Of a stretch of 49,284 bases of DNA, positions 34,390 to 42,486 are shown piece by piece; the stretch's first letter is position 1, and the number at the start of each line of letters is the position of its first letter. A program made the position numbers and the translations under genes. The stretch is from JAAYHG01 sp012735455. Lineage in GTDB: Bacteria; Bacillota; DTU030; DUMP01. The notes beneath the pieces are model-generated. The model had not been told where the DNA came from. It worked only from the letters and a program-made list of their open reading frames with translations, and made no database searches. Location of the stretch: contig JBMNIX010000006.1 of NCBI GenBank assembly GCA_050951365.1, positions 1-49,284 on the forward strand. Reading direction: 5' to 3'.

Positions 34390-35387
34390 CTCGTTTTCTT
34401 CTCGCTTGTCTCGGATTGTGTTCTTAAATCCCGCAACAGGTACCTGAGAGTATTGAGCGAACCAGTATCCAGCCTATACTGGAGCTCGATGACATCCATG
34501 CCGACAGCCATGGGCAGAACCTCTGCCAACCGATCTGATGAAACGGCCACACAGTTCGCCATGTTAACAAGCCCCTCCAATTCAGGTACAGGGGCTGTAC
34601 TGGTGGTTATCCTTAGTCCATGAATCCCGGCATCTTTGAGAGCCTGCTTTACTCTCTCGGCAAAGACTTTACTCTGACAGATCAAAGCCAGGGTGCTCCC
34701 CTCCGGAAGACGGGCTATACGAACTATGGTCTCCAATTGCAGATCCAGCGAAATCCCTTGAATGGGCTGAGAACACGGTTCTAGCAAACGCCTTAGTTCA
34801 TCTACATCCATGAGGTTGGTAACGATAAGATCCATGTTAACGAGACGCTCTCGCGCCCCCTCAGGGTCTCTCCTAATCTCCTCCAGGAGCCACGCTTTAA
34901 TTAGCAGCCCTTCTTCCGCCTTCAATTCGCGCCGGAAATACCCTACCTGCTCCTTAGCGGCAGCAACAAAAGCTAAACTAAGCTTGTTCGTTGCCCATTT
35001 CCTTTCCTGTGCCCGGGCTACAGTAAAAGACAAAAAATCATCGGGACTAAATCCCAATTCAGTAGCCTCCGCTAATGCTAAGTCAATAATTTTTAGCAGG
35101 CGTTCCTTACGGCTCAAGTTCTTTCTTACTAGTTTTTCTCCGGCAACAAATGTACCCCGGCCTTGACGAGAAACTAGGTAACCTTCAGCCTCTAGCTCCT
35201 TGTAGGCAACGCTAACAGTGTTGCGGCTCACTGTCAGCATCGCAGCCAACTCCCTCTCGGTGGGCAGTTTCAACCCAGCTTCCCACACGCCAGAGCTAAT
35301 GAAATGTTTTATCTGGTTCTTTACCTGAACATAAAGCGGTATATCACTCTTGTGATTAACAAGAAGGCCTGGGTTGTTTGTCGCCAT
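34386..35387 (-). CDS. GntR-family regulator heading the kor-mcm operon
   Basis: 333 residues from ATG 35387 (TTG 35390 is adjacent). N-terminal GntR winged helix: IPLYVQVKNQIKHFISSGVW, PTERELAAMLTVSRNTVSVA, and the wing GYLVSRQGRGTFVAGE. The C-terminal 250 residues do not read as an aminotransferase (MocR) or UTRA domain; they contain VNMDLIVTNLMDVDELRRLL and other receiver-like beta-alpha repeats resembling a ligand-binding fold. Translation is coupled to korD by a 4-base overlap, so it is almost certainly the operon's own regulator. Effector unknown; a 2-oxoacid or CoA ester is a guess. Confidence 0.88.
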   Translation of the reverse strand: MATNNPGLLVNHKSDIPLYVQVKNQIKHFISSGVWEAGLKLPTERELAAMLTVSRNTVSVAYKELEAEGYLVSRQGRGTFVAGEKLVRKNLSRKERLLKIIDLALAEATELGFSPDDFLSFTVARAQERKWATNKLSLAFVAAAKEQVGYFRRELKAEEGLLIKAWLLEEIRRDPEGARERLVNMDLIVTNLMDVDELRRLLEPCSQPIQGISLDLQLETIVRIARLPEGSTLALICQSKVFAERVKQALKDAGIHGLRITTSTAPVPELEGLVNMANCVAVSSDRLAEVLPMAVGMDVIELQYRLDTGSLNTLRYLLRDLRTQSETSEKKTR

Positions 35388-35390
35388 CAA

Positions 35391-35447
35391 GTCTCACATC
35401 CTATAACAACATGGAACTATCCTTACAATGATTAGTGGACTGGTCCA
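35391..35447 (-). promoter_or_regulatory. Predicted promoter and operator of the GntR-kor-mcm operon
   Basis: On the minus strand an extended -10 TGTTATAGG lies at about 35397-35405, with TTGTAA (about 35423-35428) 18 bases upstream of TATAGG. TGGAC-TG-GTCCA (35436-35447) is a perfect inverted repeat just above the -35, similar in type to GntR operators (TGGT..ACCA). Confidence 0.45.
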
Positions 35448-35635
35448 ATTGGCTCCAACTGTAGGCCCCACCTTAGCCATGCAGATGGAGCCCTCACCCC
35501 CCCCGGAAGAAGAGGATTCTGTGCTGGCTTGTTCTCTCACGCTTCACCTCCCCCTTTTGGCTTATAGGATGGATCCATGGTGCCTTAGCCCCATTTCTCT
35601 TATTCTCTTTTCGTGTGGAAATTCCTCCTATCAAT
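35448..35635. other. Intergenic region between the GntR gene and the anchored protein gene
   Basis: No gene I can support. The minus strand has a 67-codon frame (35494-35697) overlapping the upstream gene, without a ribosome-binding site. A C/G-rich run (35498-35507) is present; no clear terminator. Confidence 0.4.
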
Positions 35636-36355
35636 TCAAAGATTTCTGGGGCCTGCCCTGTGGATTCCAGGCGGGAATGTGATATCGATGGGCGCATCGT
35701 GATCTCTAAGACATAATTCTATCTCCAGGCGATCCTCGGCCACTTCTTTGTTAGTGCCCAACAAGCCAATTTTTTGGAGCTTAAAGGTAGAGGCATCTAC
35801 CCAACATTCCAGGTCAAAATCAGTAAAAAAGAGGCGCCAATACTCATTGCTAACCTCTGCCAATGAAGACTTGAGACGGTAACATTCACGACGAGCTACC
35901 CGTTCTCTACCCAGAAGGTCAAACTCACTCGCTGCAAGAAAGTCCGTCAGAGGACTTGTGGTGAGGTTCACCGCTTCTGCGACCAAGTTCGGACCAGCAT
36001 CGGCCTCTTTCCACTCTCCATCTACCGGATCGCGAAAGACAAGCTGACCGTTCAGTCGATAAAGATGGAGATCGTAATCGTAGCTCCTGCCATGCAAGTA
36101 AAACGTATCAGGACGCACGAAGTCCCCGGAAACTGCACTCACTACTGCTTCCTGACCATCAATCACTGTCCGGATGGTAAGATCAAACCGATAACTGGCC
36201 GTACGCTGAAGTTCCTCCTGGGCTCGACGACCAACCTCTGTTCCTTCCAATTGTGGTCCCCGGGCCCAGAGCAACAAGAAAATGGCAACCACTAGCACAG
36301 CTATCAGTAACCAATAGACGCGACGGACTGGTGGTAACGCCAAGAACAGGCGCAT
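35636..36355 (-). CDS. Membrane-anchored extracytoplasmic protein of unknown function
   Basis: 239 residues from ATG 36355, placed after GGAGGAGAAGAC; the longer frame to 36463 overlaps the PHP gene and lacks a site. N-terminal anchor VYWLLIAVLVVAIFLLLWA (residues about 11-30), then a soluble domain beginning with RRAQEELQRTASYRFDLTIR. The pattern of alternating strands with SYRFDLTIRTVIDGQ, RPDTFYLHGRSYDYDLHLYR and ECYRLKSSLAEVSNEYW resembles LolA/LppX-like lipoprotein-carrier folds seen in Gram-positives, but I cannot confirm this. Directly downstream of the PHP gene. Confidence 0.7.
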   Translation of the reverse strand: MRLFLALPPVRRVYWLLIAVLVVAIFLLLWARGPQLEGTEVGRRAQEELQRTASYRFDLTIRTVIDGQEAVVSAVSGDFVRPDTFYLHGRSYDYDLHLYRLNGQLVFRDPVDGEWKEADAGPNLVAEAVNLTTSPLTDFLAASEFDLLGRERVARRECYRLKSSLAEVSNEYWRLFFTDFDLECWVDASTFKLQKIGLLGTNKEVAEDRLEIELCLRDHDAPIDITFPPGIHRAGPRNL

Positions 36356-36408
36356 GTCTTCTCCTCCTTTCGTTTCCTGAAACCAGTCTATGGCTTCTGG
36401 AAAGAGGT

Positions 36409-37233
36409 TTAGAACCCGCGCCTGTTTCTTAAATCCTTTACCAAGTAATCTCTTACAACGCACGCTCCCAAGCGTTTCGTCGGCTGGTCCGGACCATGAA
36501 AATCGCTACCGCCGGTGATGGCAAGCTTTCTCTCCCGTGCTTCATTCAAGACGGCCTGGGCGACCCGAAAATCATTGTCCGGATGGAATACTTCCACCCC
36601 GCGAAAATGAAACTTTAGTAGTTCTGCAATCAGAAACGGATCCGCAATGACACCTGGATGTGCCAATACAGCCACTCCGCCGCTCCGATGTATCAATTCG
36701 ATGGCTTCAGGAGGTGAGAGTCTCCGGCGCGGCACATAGGCTGGTCGTCCTCGGTTGAGGTAAAGGAAAAAGGCTTCCTGGACGGAAGAAACATACCCCC
36801 GCTCTTTTAGGGCCAAAGCCACATGAGGCCGCCCTACAGATCCAGTTCCAGCCTGTTTCCTCACATCATCCCAGTTTATGGCAATCCCAAGGCCTTGTAA
36901 ACGCTCAACCATTCGTTTTGCCCGTTCCAGTCGGGCTACGCGCAGTTCAACAAGGGTTTTTTCTATTTCCCCTTTACCGGGTTGAAGAAAATAACCCAGA
37001 ACGTGCACCTCTCGCCCGAACCATTCAGTGTTCAACTCTACGCCACCAATCACTTCCACCCCTAAAGCATGCCCAACCTCTTGTGCTGTCTTCACGCCTG
37101 CCAATGTATCGTGATCCGTGAGCGCAATGATCCCTAGCCCTAAACTGGCGGCAGCCTTTACCACCTCATCAGGGCTGAGATTGCCATCCGAAGCAGTGCT
37201 GTGCACATGCAAATCTGCGTAAAGCCCCAACAA
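36409..37233 (-). CDS. PHP-domain phosphoesterase (TrpH/RNase AM-like)
   Basis: 274 residues from TTG 37233 (next codon is also TTG), behind a GAGGGGG site. PHP metal motifs: YADLHVHSTASDGNLSP, IIALTDHDTLAG, GGVELNT, VLAHPGV and ITGGSDFHGPDQPTKRLGAC. This is the TrpH/YciV type, which hydrolyses nucleoside 3',5'-bisphosphates or trims RNA 5' ends. Ten bases after ymdB, in a neighbourhood rich in RNA metabolism (rny, ymdB, thpR). Confidence 0.88.
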   Translation of the reverse strand: MLGLYADLHVHSTASDGNLSPDEVVKAAASLGLGIIALTDHDTLAGVKTAQEVGHALGVEVIGGVELNTEWFGREVHVLGYFLQPGKGEIEKTLVELRVARLERAKRMVERLQGLGIAINWDDVRKQAGTGSVGRPHVALALKERGYVSSVQEAFFLYLNRGRPAYVPRRRLSPPEAIELIHRSGGVAVLAHPGVIADPFLIAELLKFHFRGVEVFHPDNDFRVAQAVLNEARERKLAITGGSDFHGPDQPTKRLGACVVRDYLVKDLRNRRGF

Positions 37234-37242
37234 ACAACCCCC

Positions 37243-38025
37243 TCAGGCAGAAAACACCCTGCGCACGCGCTCTATACTCACAGCGTGACCCGTCTTGGGG
37301 TCTATTTCAGCTACCACTCCCATCAGTTCCACATCGCCGCTGGCAACACTAAAACGAGCCGGAAGCTGACTCAAAAAACGTTTGACAATAATATCCTTCT
37401 CAACGCCAAGTACCCCATCACGGGGACCTGTCATCCCAAGGTCCGTTATATACCCGGTACCACCTGGCAAAATTCGCTCGTCTGCCGTCTGTACGTGGGT
37501 ATGGGTTCCAAAAACCAGGCTGGCTTTACCATCAACTAACCAGCCAAGAGCAACTTTCTCCGAGGTTGCCTCGGCGTGAAAATCAATTATTACCACCGGA
37601 GCCTTTTCCTTTAGCGCCGGGAGTAGATCCTGAATTAGTCTAAAGGGGCAATCCAGGGCCTCTAGAAAAACCCGACCCGACAGATTAACCACCGCTACGG
37701 GAACCTTACCCTGGCGCCAAATGGTCCAACCCCGACCAGGTGTTCCCGGTGGGTAATTTGCTGGTCTGAGGAGACGAGGGTCTTCATCCAGCAATGGATA
37801 GATCTCGCGTTTGTTCCAGATGTGATTGCCACTGGTTAGGAGGTCTATCCCTGCCTCCCAAAGTTCTTCGGCCAGCTGCGGAGTCAGTCCAAACCCACCC
37901 GCGGCATTTTCGCCATTGGCAATAACCAGATCTGCATTGAGCTCTTTGCGCAAATGCGGCACTAATTGTCGAACAGCTATACGGCCCGGTTTGCCCACTA
38001 TATCCCCCAGAGCCAAAACCCTCAC
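37243..38025 (-). CDS. ymdB: YmdB-family metallophosphoesterase
   Basis: TIGR00282 family; B. subtilis YmdB is a cyclic-nucleotide phosphodiesterase influencing biofilm and motility and lies next to rny. 260 residues from GTG 38025, six bases after GAGGAGG; GTG 38040 overlaps that site. Dinuclear metal motifs: LALGDIVGKPGR, IANGENAAGGFGL, TSGNHIWNKRE, VIIDFHAEATSEK and FGTHTHVQTADERIL. All ligands are present. Confidence 0.94.
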   Translation of the reverse strand: MRVLALGDIVGKPGRIAVRQLVPHLRKELNADLVIANGENAAGGFGLTPQLAEELWEAGIDLLTSGNHIWNKREIYPLLDEDPRLLRPANYPPGTPGRGWTIWRQGKVPVAVVNLSGRVFLEALDCPFRLIQDLLPALKEKAPVVIIDFHAEATSEKVALGWLVDGKASLVFGTHTHVQTADERILPGGTGYITDLGMTGPRDGVLGVEKDIIVKRFLSQLPARFSVASGDVELMGVVAEIDPKTGHAVSIERVRRVFSA

Positions 38026-38045
38026 CGCACTCCTCCTCACTGCTC

Positions 38046-38546
38046 TTATTTATCGCAGCCATAGTGGTAGACCCGAAGGCCTCCCTCGGCGCGAAACGCT
38101 ACGATACTGGTGCCAGTCTTTCCGTGCAAGGGCCGATTCATACCTGTGCCAATGCGCAGCACAGGACCTTCTACCACTTCACCATCCTCCAACAAACGCT
38201 GTTCAAAACGACGTTTCAAGATGGCAACCCAGAGCCCGACCGTCCTGCGCTCCGGGATCCCGGCAACGTGGAGTACAATCATGCTAAGTCCTTCGGCTGC
38301 AAGCCACTCCACTTTTATGCTCTGGTTCCGGCCCGGTAGCAGGTACCCAAGCACCTCCATGCTAGCAATGAGCTCCTCCTCAAAGCCGCTGCGCTCGCGA
38401 GTGTCCAGCAGTCCACGCACAAAAAACGCTAACCGGAGACTCTGCGGCGGCTGTAGCTCGATGCTGACAATGGCTGGATGAATAAGCAACCACTCTAGCA
38501 CTACTTCCGGAAAGTCTTGATTTTCAACTTTCTCCCCAACCCCCAT
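38046..38546 (-). CDS. Hypothetical protein between rny and ymdB
   Basis: 166 residues from ATG 38546 after AGAAGGTGAG; GTG 38555 is an alternative. No membrane helix or signal. Predicted alpha/beta, with a conserved-looking beta-rich end RIGTGMNRPLHGKTGTSIVA. I do not recognise a family. In Bacilli this slot sometimes holds spoVS (after ymdB), but this protein is twice as long and unlike SpoVS. Separated from rny by a terminator, so it probably starts a unit with ymdB, PHP and the anchored protein; 21 bases before ymdB. Confidence 0.75.
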   Translation of the reverse strand: MGVGEKVENQDFPEVVLEWLLIHPAIVSIELQPPQSLRLAFFVRGLLDTRERSGFEEELIASMEVLGYLLPGRNQSIKVEWLAAEGLSMIVLHVAGIPERRTVGLWVAILKRRFEQRLLEDGEVVEGPVLRIGTGMNRPLHGKTGTSIVAFRAEGGLRVYHYGCDK

Positions 38547-38652
38547 GATACTCACCTTCTACGCGTATAAAAGTGGGATACAGATAAGGTGTACTACCCT
38601 TGACCTATTCGGCACCTTCAAAGCCCATCCCTGCAAGCAACACCTTTCGTAA

Positions 38653-38683
38653 CAAAAAGCAGGCGGGTAAGCTCCCCGCCTAC
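38653..38683 (-). terminator. Terminator of rny
   Basis: On the minus strand GTAGGCGGG and CCCGCCTGC form a stem with one mismatch, followed by TTTTT. The rny stop codon (38680-38682) is inside the 5' arm. Confidence 0.82.
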
Positions 38684-40239
38684 TTTGCATAATCCACTGC
38701 CCGTGTCTCTCTGATAACGTTCACCTTGATTTGTCCCGGATAATCCAGTTCGTCTTCTATCCGTCGTACTATGTCTCGCGCTAGCCGTACCGCCGCCAAG
38801 TCATCGATCTTTTCTGGCTTAACCATAATCCGCACTTCTCTACCCGCTTGAATGGCGTAAGCCTTATCTACTCCCTCGAATGAGTCTGCAATTTCTTCAA
38901 GCTTTTCAAGCCGCTTGATGTACGCCTCAAGGGTTTCGCGCCGCGCACCGGGACGAGCCGCAGAAAGGGCATCTGCCGCTTGCACCAAGATAGCCTCCAC
39001 CGTGTTCGGCTCCACATCATTGTGGTGAGCGGCAATCGCATGGATAATCTCAGGGGATTCATTGTACTTCTTGGCCAGGTCCGCTCCAATTGTGACGTGC
39101 GGGCCTTCTACTTGATGATCCACTGCCTTGCCAATGTCGTGCAGGAGACCAGCTCGTTTACACAGACCAATATCAGCGCCAAGTTCTGCCGCCATGATAC
39201 CGGCCAGGTGACTCACCTCAATAGAGTGCTTAAGAACGTTCTGCCCATAGCTTGTTCTAAATCTAAGGCGTCCAAGCAGCTTAACCAATTCTGGATTAAG
39301 ACCGTTGACTCCAGTTTCAAAGGTGGCCTGCTCACCCTCTTCACGGATATAGGTGTCGACTTCCTTCTTGGCTTTCTCCACCATTTCCTCGATCCGTGCT
39401 GGGTGGATACGACCGTCGGAGATTAGCTTTTCTAGGGCTATTCGCGCCACCTCACGCCGCACCGGATCAAAACCGGAAATAATAACTGCCTCAGGTGTAT
39501 CATCGATGATTAGATCAATACCAGTCATTGTCTCCAGCGCACGGATGTTTCGACCCTCGCGCCCAATAATCCGTCCCTTCATCTCGTCATTGGGCAGGGA
39601 TACCACTGAGACAGTAGCCTCAGCCACATGGTCAGCAGCACAACGCTGGATAGCCTGGGAGATAATATCGCGAGCGCGCTTGTCTGCTTCTTCTTTGGCC
39701 TCGGTCTCAATGTTCTTTATGAGAAGAGCTGTTTCGTGACGGATCTCATTTTCAACATTAGAAAGCAGAAGGGCACGAGCTTCTTCAGAGGTTAGGCCGG
39801 AGATGCGCTCTAGTTCCCGCACCTGGGCCTGGTAAGTCTCTTCCACCTTCTCCTGGGTAACCTGGATCTGTTTCTCCCTCTTTTCCAGCTGCTCCTCCTT
39901 CTTCTCTATAGCCTCAACCTTACGATCGAGACTCTCTTCCCTTTGAACTAGGCGACGCTCTAGGCGTTGTAGTTCACTACGACGCTCCCTATTTTCCCGT
40001 TCCAGCTCATTACGCTGGCGGTGTATTTCTTCCTTGGCCTCTAACAGGGCTTCCCGCTTCTTGGCTTCAGCCTCTTTTTCAGCTTCTTCAAGAAGCTTTC
40101 TTGCTGCCTCCTCCGCCGAAGCTATCTTGGCCTCGGCAATATACTTACGGGCAGCATAACCCATAATAAAGGTCAGTACTGCTAGGCAAAAACTTAACAA
40201 AAGCCACGGAGTTAGGTTAATAACTTTCACCTCCTTCAT
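38680..40239 (-). CDS. rny: RNase Y, membrane-anchored endoribonuclease
   Basis: Starts bulk mRNA decay in Bacillota. About 519 residues from ATG 40239. Membrane anchor PWLLLSFCLAVLTFIMGYAA, then a long coiled coil (about 30-200), KH domain GRIIGREGRNIRALE, and the HD nuclease domain with SIEVSHLAGIMAAELG and LLHDIGKAVDHQVEG. Start is unsure: the perfect site AAGGAGGTGA (40227-40236) lies inside this frame just after the ATG, and at its ideal distance stands ATT (40221), not a usual start. Clear terminator at the end. Confidence 0.94.
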   Translation of the reverse strand: MKEVKVINLTPWLLLSFCLAVLTFIMGYAARKYIAEAKIASAEEAARKLLEEAEKEAEAKKREALLEAKEEIHRQRNELERENRERRSELQRLERRLVQREESLDRKVEAIEKKEEQLEKREKQIQVTQEKVEETYQAQVRELERISGLTSEEARALLLSNVENEIRHETALLIKNIETEAKEEADKRARDIISQAIQRCAADHVAEATVSVVSLPNDEMKGRIIGREGRNIRALETMTGIDLIIDDTPEAVIISGFDPVRREVARIALEKLISDGRIHPARIEEMVEKAKKEVDTYIREEGEQATFETGVNGLNPELVKLLGRLRFRTSYGQNVLKHSIEVSHLAGIMAAELGADIGLCKRAGLLHDIGKAVDHQVEGPHVTIGADLAKKYNESPEIIHAIAAHHNDVEPNTVEAILVQAADALSAARPGARRETLEAYIKRLEKLEEIADSFEGVDKAYAIQAGREVRIMVKPEKIDDLAAVRLARDIVRRIEDELDYPGQIKVNVIRETRAVDYAK

Positions 40240-40240
40240 A

Positions 40241-40265
40241 TAAAGAAGCCGAGTAGGACTCGGCT
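40241..40265 (-). promoter_or_regulatory. Stem-loop directly before rny
   Basis: AGCCGAGT and ACTCGGCT form a perfect 8-bp stem with a 3-nt loop, followed by TCTTTAT and the ATG at 40239. It may be a weak terminator after recX or a control element for rny translation or stability. Confidence 0.5.
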
Positions 40266-40375
40266 GCAGCAAGCCTGCTCTGTGTTGCACTAGTACCTTA
40301 AGCCACCTCAGTTTCAAAAGCACATGTATGTTTTTATTCTAAGCCAACCCCCTGGCCTTGTCAAGGAGTACCAGT

Positions 40376-40855
40376 TTACGTCTCAATACTGAGCTCCTTT
40401 AACACCCACCCAATGTCATCCCATGAGAACCCCCGGCGCTCCAGATAATAACACAACTTGGCCCTCATCCTCAAAGGGTCCAAGTTCGCCGGCAGAGTTC
40501 GCAGGCGCTTCTTAGCAGCAGCTAAACATGCCTCGCGGAATTCGTACTCACTAATCCCTGCCATCAAATCGTCAGGCAGTCCACGCTGCCGCAGTCGCAG
40601 ACGTACTCTCTTTGGCCCCAGGCACCTTTCCAAGCAGCGTATAGCCTCTCGTTGGGCCAGTTCACAATCATTTAAATAGCCTATTCCCTGTAGAAAAGCA
40701 ATCGTGTTCTGGCAGATAACAGACGGGTACCCCTTCCGCTGCAGCTTGTCCATTAGCTCAACGCTGCTATAGGTGCGGCGCGTCAAGAGTCGAAGGGCAT
40801 AGGCTCGCGCCTCCCTTTCCTCACGTTTTTGATAACCAGACTCCACCTGCAACAC
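40376..40855 (-). CDS. recX: RecX, RecA regulator
   Basis: 159 residues; modulates RecA filaments. Three-helix repeats typical of RecX: ARAYALRLLTRRTYSSVEL, DKLQRKGYPSVICQNTIAFL, GIGYLNDCELAQREAIRCLE, LGPKRVRLRLRQRGLP. GTG 40855 starts three bases from the recA stop; GTG 40846 is also possible. Co-transcribed with recA. Confidence 0.92.
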   Translation of the reverse strand: MLQVESGYQKREEREARAYALRLLTRRTYSSVELMDKLQRKGYPSVICQNTIAFLQGIGYLNDCELAQREAIRCLERCLGPKRVRLRLRQRGLPDDLMAGISEYEFREACLAAAKKRLRTLPANLDPLRMRAKLCYYLERRGFSWDDIGWVLKELSIET

Positions 40856-40857
40856 CC

Positions 40858-41892
40858 TTATTCCTGTAAGGGACTGTCACCAGCATCCGATTCTACTTTG
40901 AGGCTGCCGAGACCAAAAGCCTCCCGCACCTTGGCCTCGATTTCGGCACACATCTCCGGATGAGATAACAGAAACTCACGGGCATTCTCTTTTCCTTGTC
41001 CCAGCCTTTCTCCACCGTAAGAAAACCAAGACCCGCTCTTGGTAACGATGTCTTGTTGAGCTGCCAGTTCCAAAATGTTGCCTTCACGAGAGATACCCTT
41101 GCCATAAATGATATCGAACTCGGCCTGCCTAAAAGGCGGGGCTATTTTGTTTTTGACTACCCTAACCCTGGTGCGCGTCCCAATTACTTCACTGCCCTGT
41201 TTTAAAGATTCCTCTTTGCGCACGTCCAAGCGCACCGAAGCGTAGAACTTAAGCGCTCGACCACCAGGGGTGGTTTCTGGATTGCCAAACATAACACCTA
41301 CTTTTTCGCGTAGCTGGTTAATAAAGACAGCTGTGGTGCGGGATTTGCTGATGGCCCCGGCTAGCTTACGCAGAGCTTGGGACATAAGCCTGGCCTGTAG
41401 TCCAACATGAGCGTCACCCATGTCTCCCTCAATCTCCGCCCGTGGCACCAAAGCCGCAACCGAATCTACAACGATTATGTCCACCGCCCCACTTCGTACC
41501 AGAGCCTCGGCTATATCCAAAGCCTGTTCGCCTGTATCGGGTTGGGAAATCAAAAGATCATCGGTGTTAACACCTAGGTTGCGCGCGTAAACAGGGTCCA
41601 AAGCGTGTTCCGCATCAATAAATGCAGCCGTGCCACCCATCTTTTGTGCCTCAGCTACCATATGCAGTGCCACTGTAGTCTTGCCTGAAGATTCGGGGCC
41701 AAAAATCTCAATAATACGGCCCCGCGGAATCCCACCAGCACCCAAAGCAACATCTAAGCTTAAGGCCCCAGTAGGGATAACCTCAATGTTCATGCGGCTG
41801 GCCGCTTCACCAAGCCGCATAATAGAACCCTTGCCGAACTGCTTCTCTATCTGCAAAAGTGCCATCTCCAAGGCCTTTTTTTTCTCTATCAT
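40858..41892 (-). CDS. recA: RecA recombinase
   Basis: 344 residues. Homologous recombination and SOS activation (it promotes LexA self-cleavage). Walker A GPESSGKTT at about 66-74, IDAEHALDPVYARNLGV, the L1/L2 loop regions PRAEIEGDMGDAHVGLQARL and FINQLREKVGVMFGNPETTP, ALKFYASVRLDVRKEE. ATG 41892 gives the usual N-terminus KALEMALLQIEKQFGKGSIM. I see no clear SOS box in the 36-base gap to thpR, so any LexA control would act further upstream in the operon. Confidence 0.97.
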   Translation of the reverse strand: MIEKKKALEMALLQIEKQFGKGSIMRLGEAASRMNIEVIPTGALSLDVALGAGGIPRGRIIEIFGPESSGKTTVALHMVAEAQKMGGTAAFIDAEHALDPVYARNLGVNTDDLLISQPDTGEQALDIAEALVRSGAVDIIVVDSVAALVPRAEIEGDMGDAHVGLQARLMSQALRKLAGAISKSRTTAVFINQLREKVGVMFGNPETTPGGRALKFYASVRLDVRKEESLKQGSEVIGTRTRVRVVKNKIAPPFRQAEFDIIYGKGISREGNILELAAQQDIVTKSGSWFSYGGERLGQGKENAREFLLSHPEMCAEIEAKVREAFGLGSLKVESDAGDSPLQE

Positions 41893-41927
41893 TTTAGTTC
41901 CAACGCCTCTTTTCTTTATTCATTTCC

Positions 41928-42476
41928 CTATCCGTTCTCGGCCAAAGAAAATCTCTGTAACACCTCATAGACAGGTCCTCGCCAGCCGAGCATGCTTTGG
42001 TACAGAACGACTTCCTCAACCTTTACCTTCAGGACTTCCTTCCCCAGGTCCGGAAGAGTCACAGCAGTCGGTTGTCGTACACGGCCTAAAGTAAGGTGGG
42101 GTATAAAAGAGCGCTCTTCAGGCGGAAAGCCCAAGGAAACTAAGCACTCCTCAAGCCGTCCAGCTAACGCAGCAAGTCGCCCTTGTTCGTCTTCTACACC
42201 CGCCCAGAGAACTCGCCCCTTCCACAGGCCTGGAAAAGCACCTAACCCGCATACAGTAATACTGAAGGCAGGAATCCCAGCTACAGCCTTGGCGGTTGTA
42301 ACAGCAACGGCCTCAAGGTCTGATACTCCTACCTCGCCTAGAAACTTAAGTGTCAGATGAAGATTTTCCTTCTCCACCCATTTAACGTTTGAGACTTGGC
42401 ACGCCCAAATCTCTTGCCAATAGGCCAATCGTTCCTTAATATGCTCGGCTAGCGGAAGCGCCAAGAAGAGACGCAG
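41928..42476 (-). CDS. thpR: ThpR, RNA 2',3'-cyclic phosphodiesterase (2'-5' RNA ligase family)
   Basis: 2H phosphoesterase: two H-x-T/S motifs, LHLTLKFLGEV (residues about 40-50) and IPHLTLGRVRQ (about 125-135). Family proteins begin MRLFxAL; here that sequence (RLFLALPLAEH) is preceded by CTG at 42474-42476, with TAG immediately upstream and a GAGGTGA site five bases before the CTG. The first conventional start (TTG 42464) would cut into the first beta-strand. I therefore take CTG as the start (182 residues). Lies between the metallophosphoesterase gene and recA. Confidence 0.88.
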   Translation of the reverse strand: MRLFLALPLAEHIKERLAYWQEIWACQVSNVKWVEKENLHLTLKFLGEVGVSDLEAVAVTTAKAVAGIPAFSITVCGLGAFPGLWKGRVLWAGVEDEQGRLAALAGRLEECLVSLGFPPEERSFIPHLTLGRVRQPTAVTLPDLGKEVLKVKVEEVVLYQSMLGWRGPVYEVLQRFSLAENG

Positions 42477-42486
42477 CTACATCACC

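Noticed and set aside
35569..35578. 10-base palindrome ATGGATCCAT upstream of the GntR gene
   Set aside because: Short, not near a promoter element, and expected by chance; the TGGAC/GTCCA repeat is better placed.
41893..41927. SOS box directly upstream of recA
   Set aside because: No CGAAC-N4-GTTCG-like repeat in this gap; recA seems to be transcribed from further upstream with cinA.
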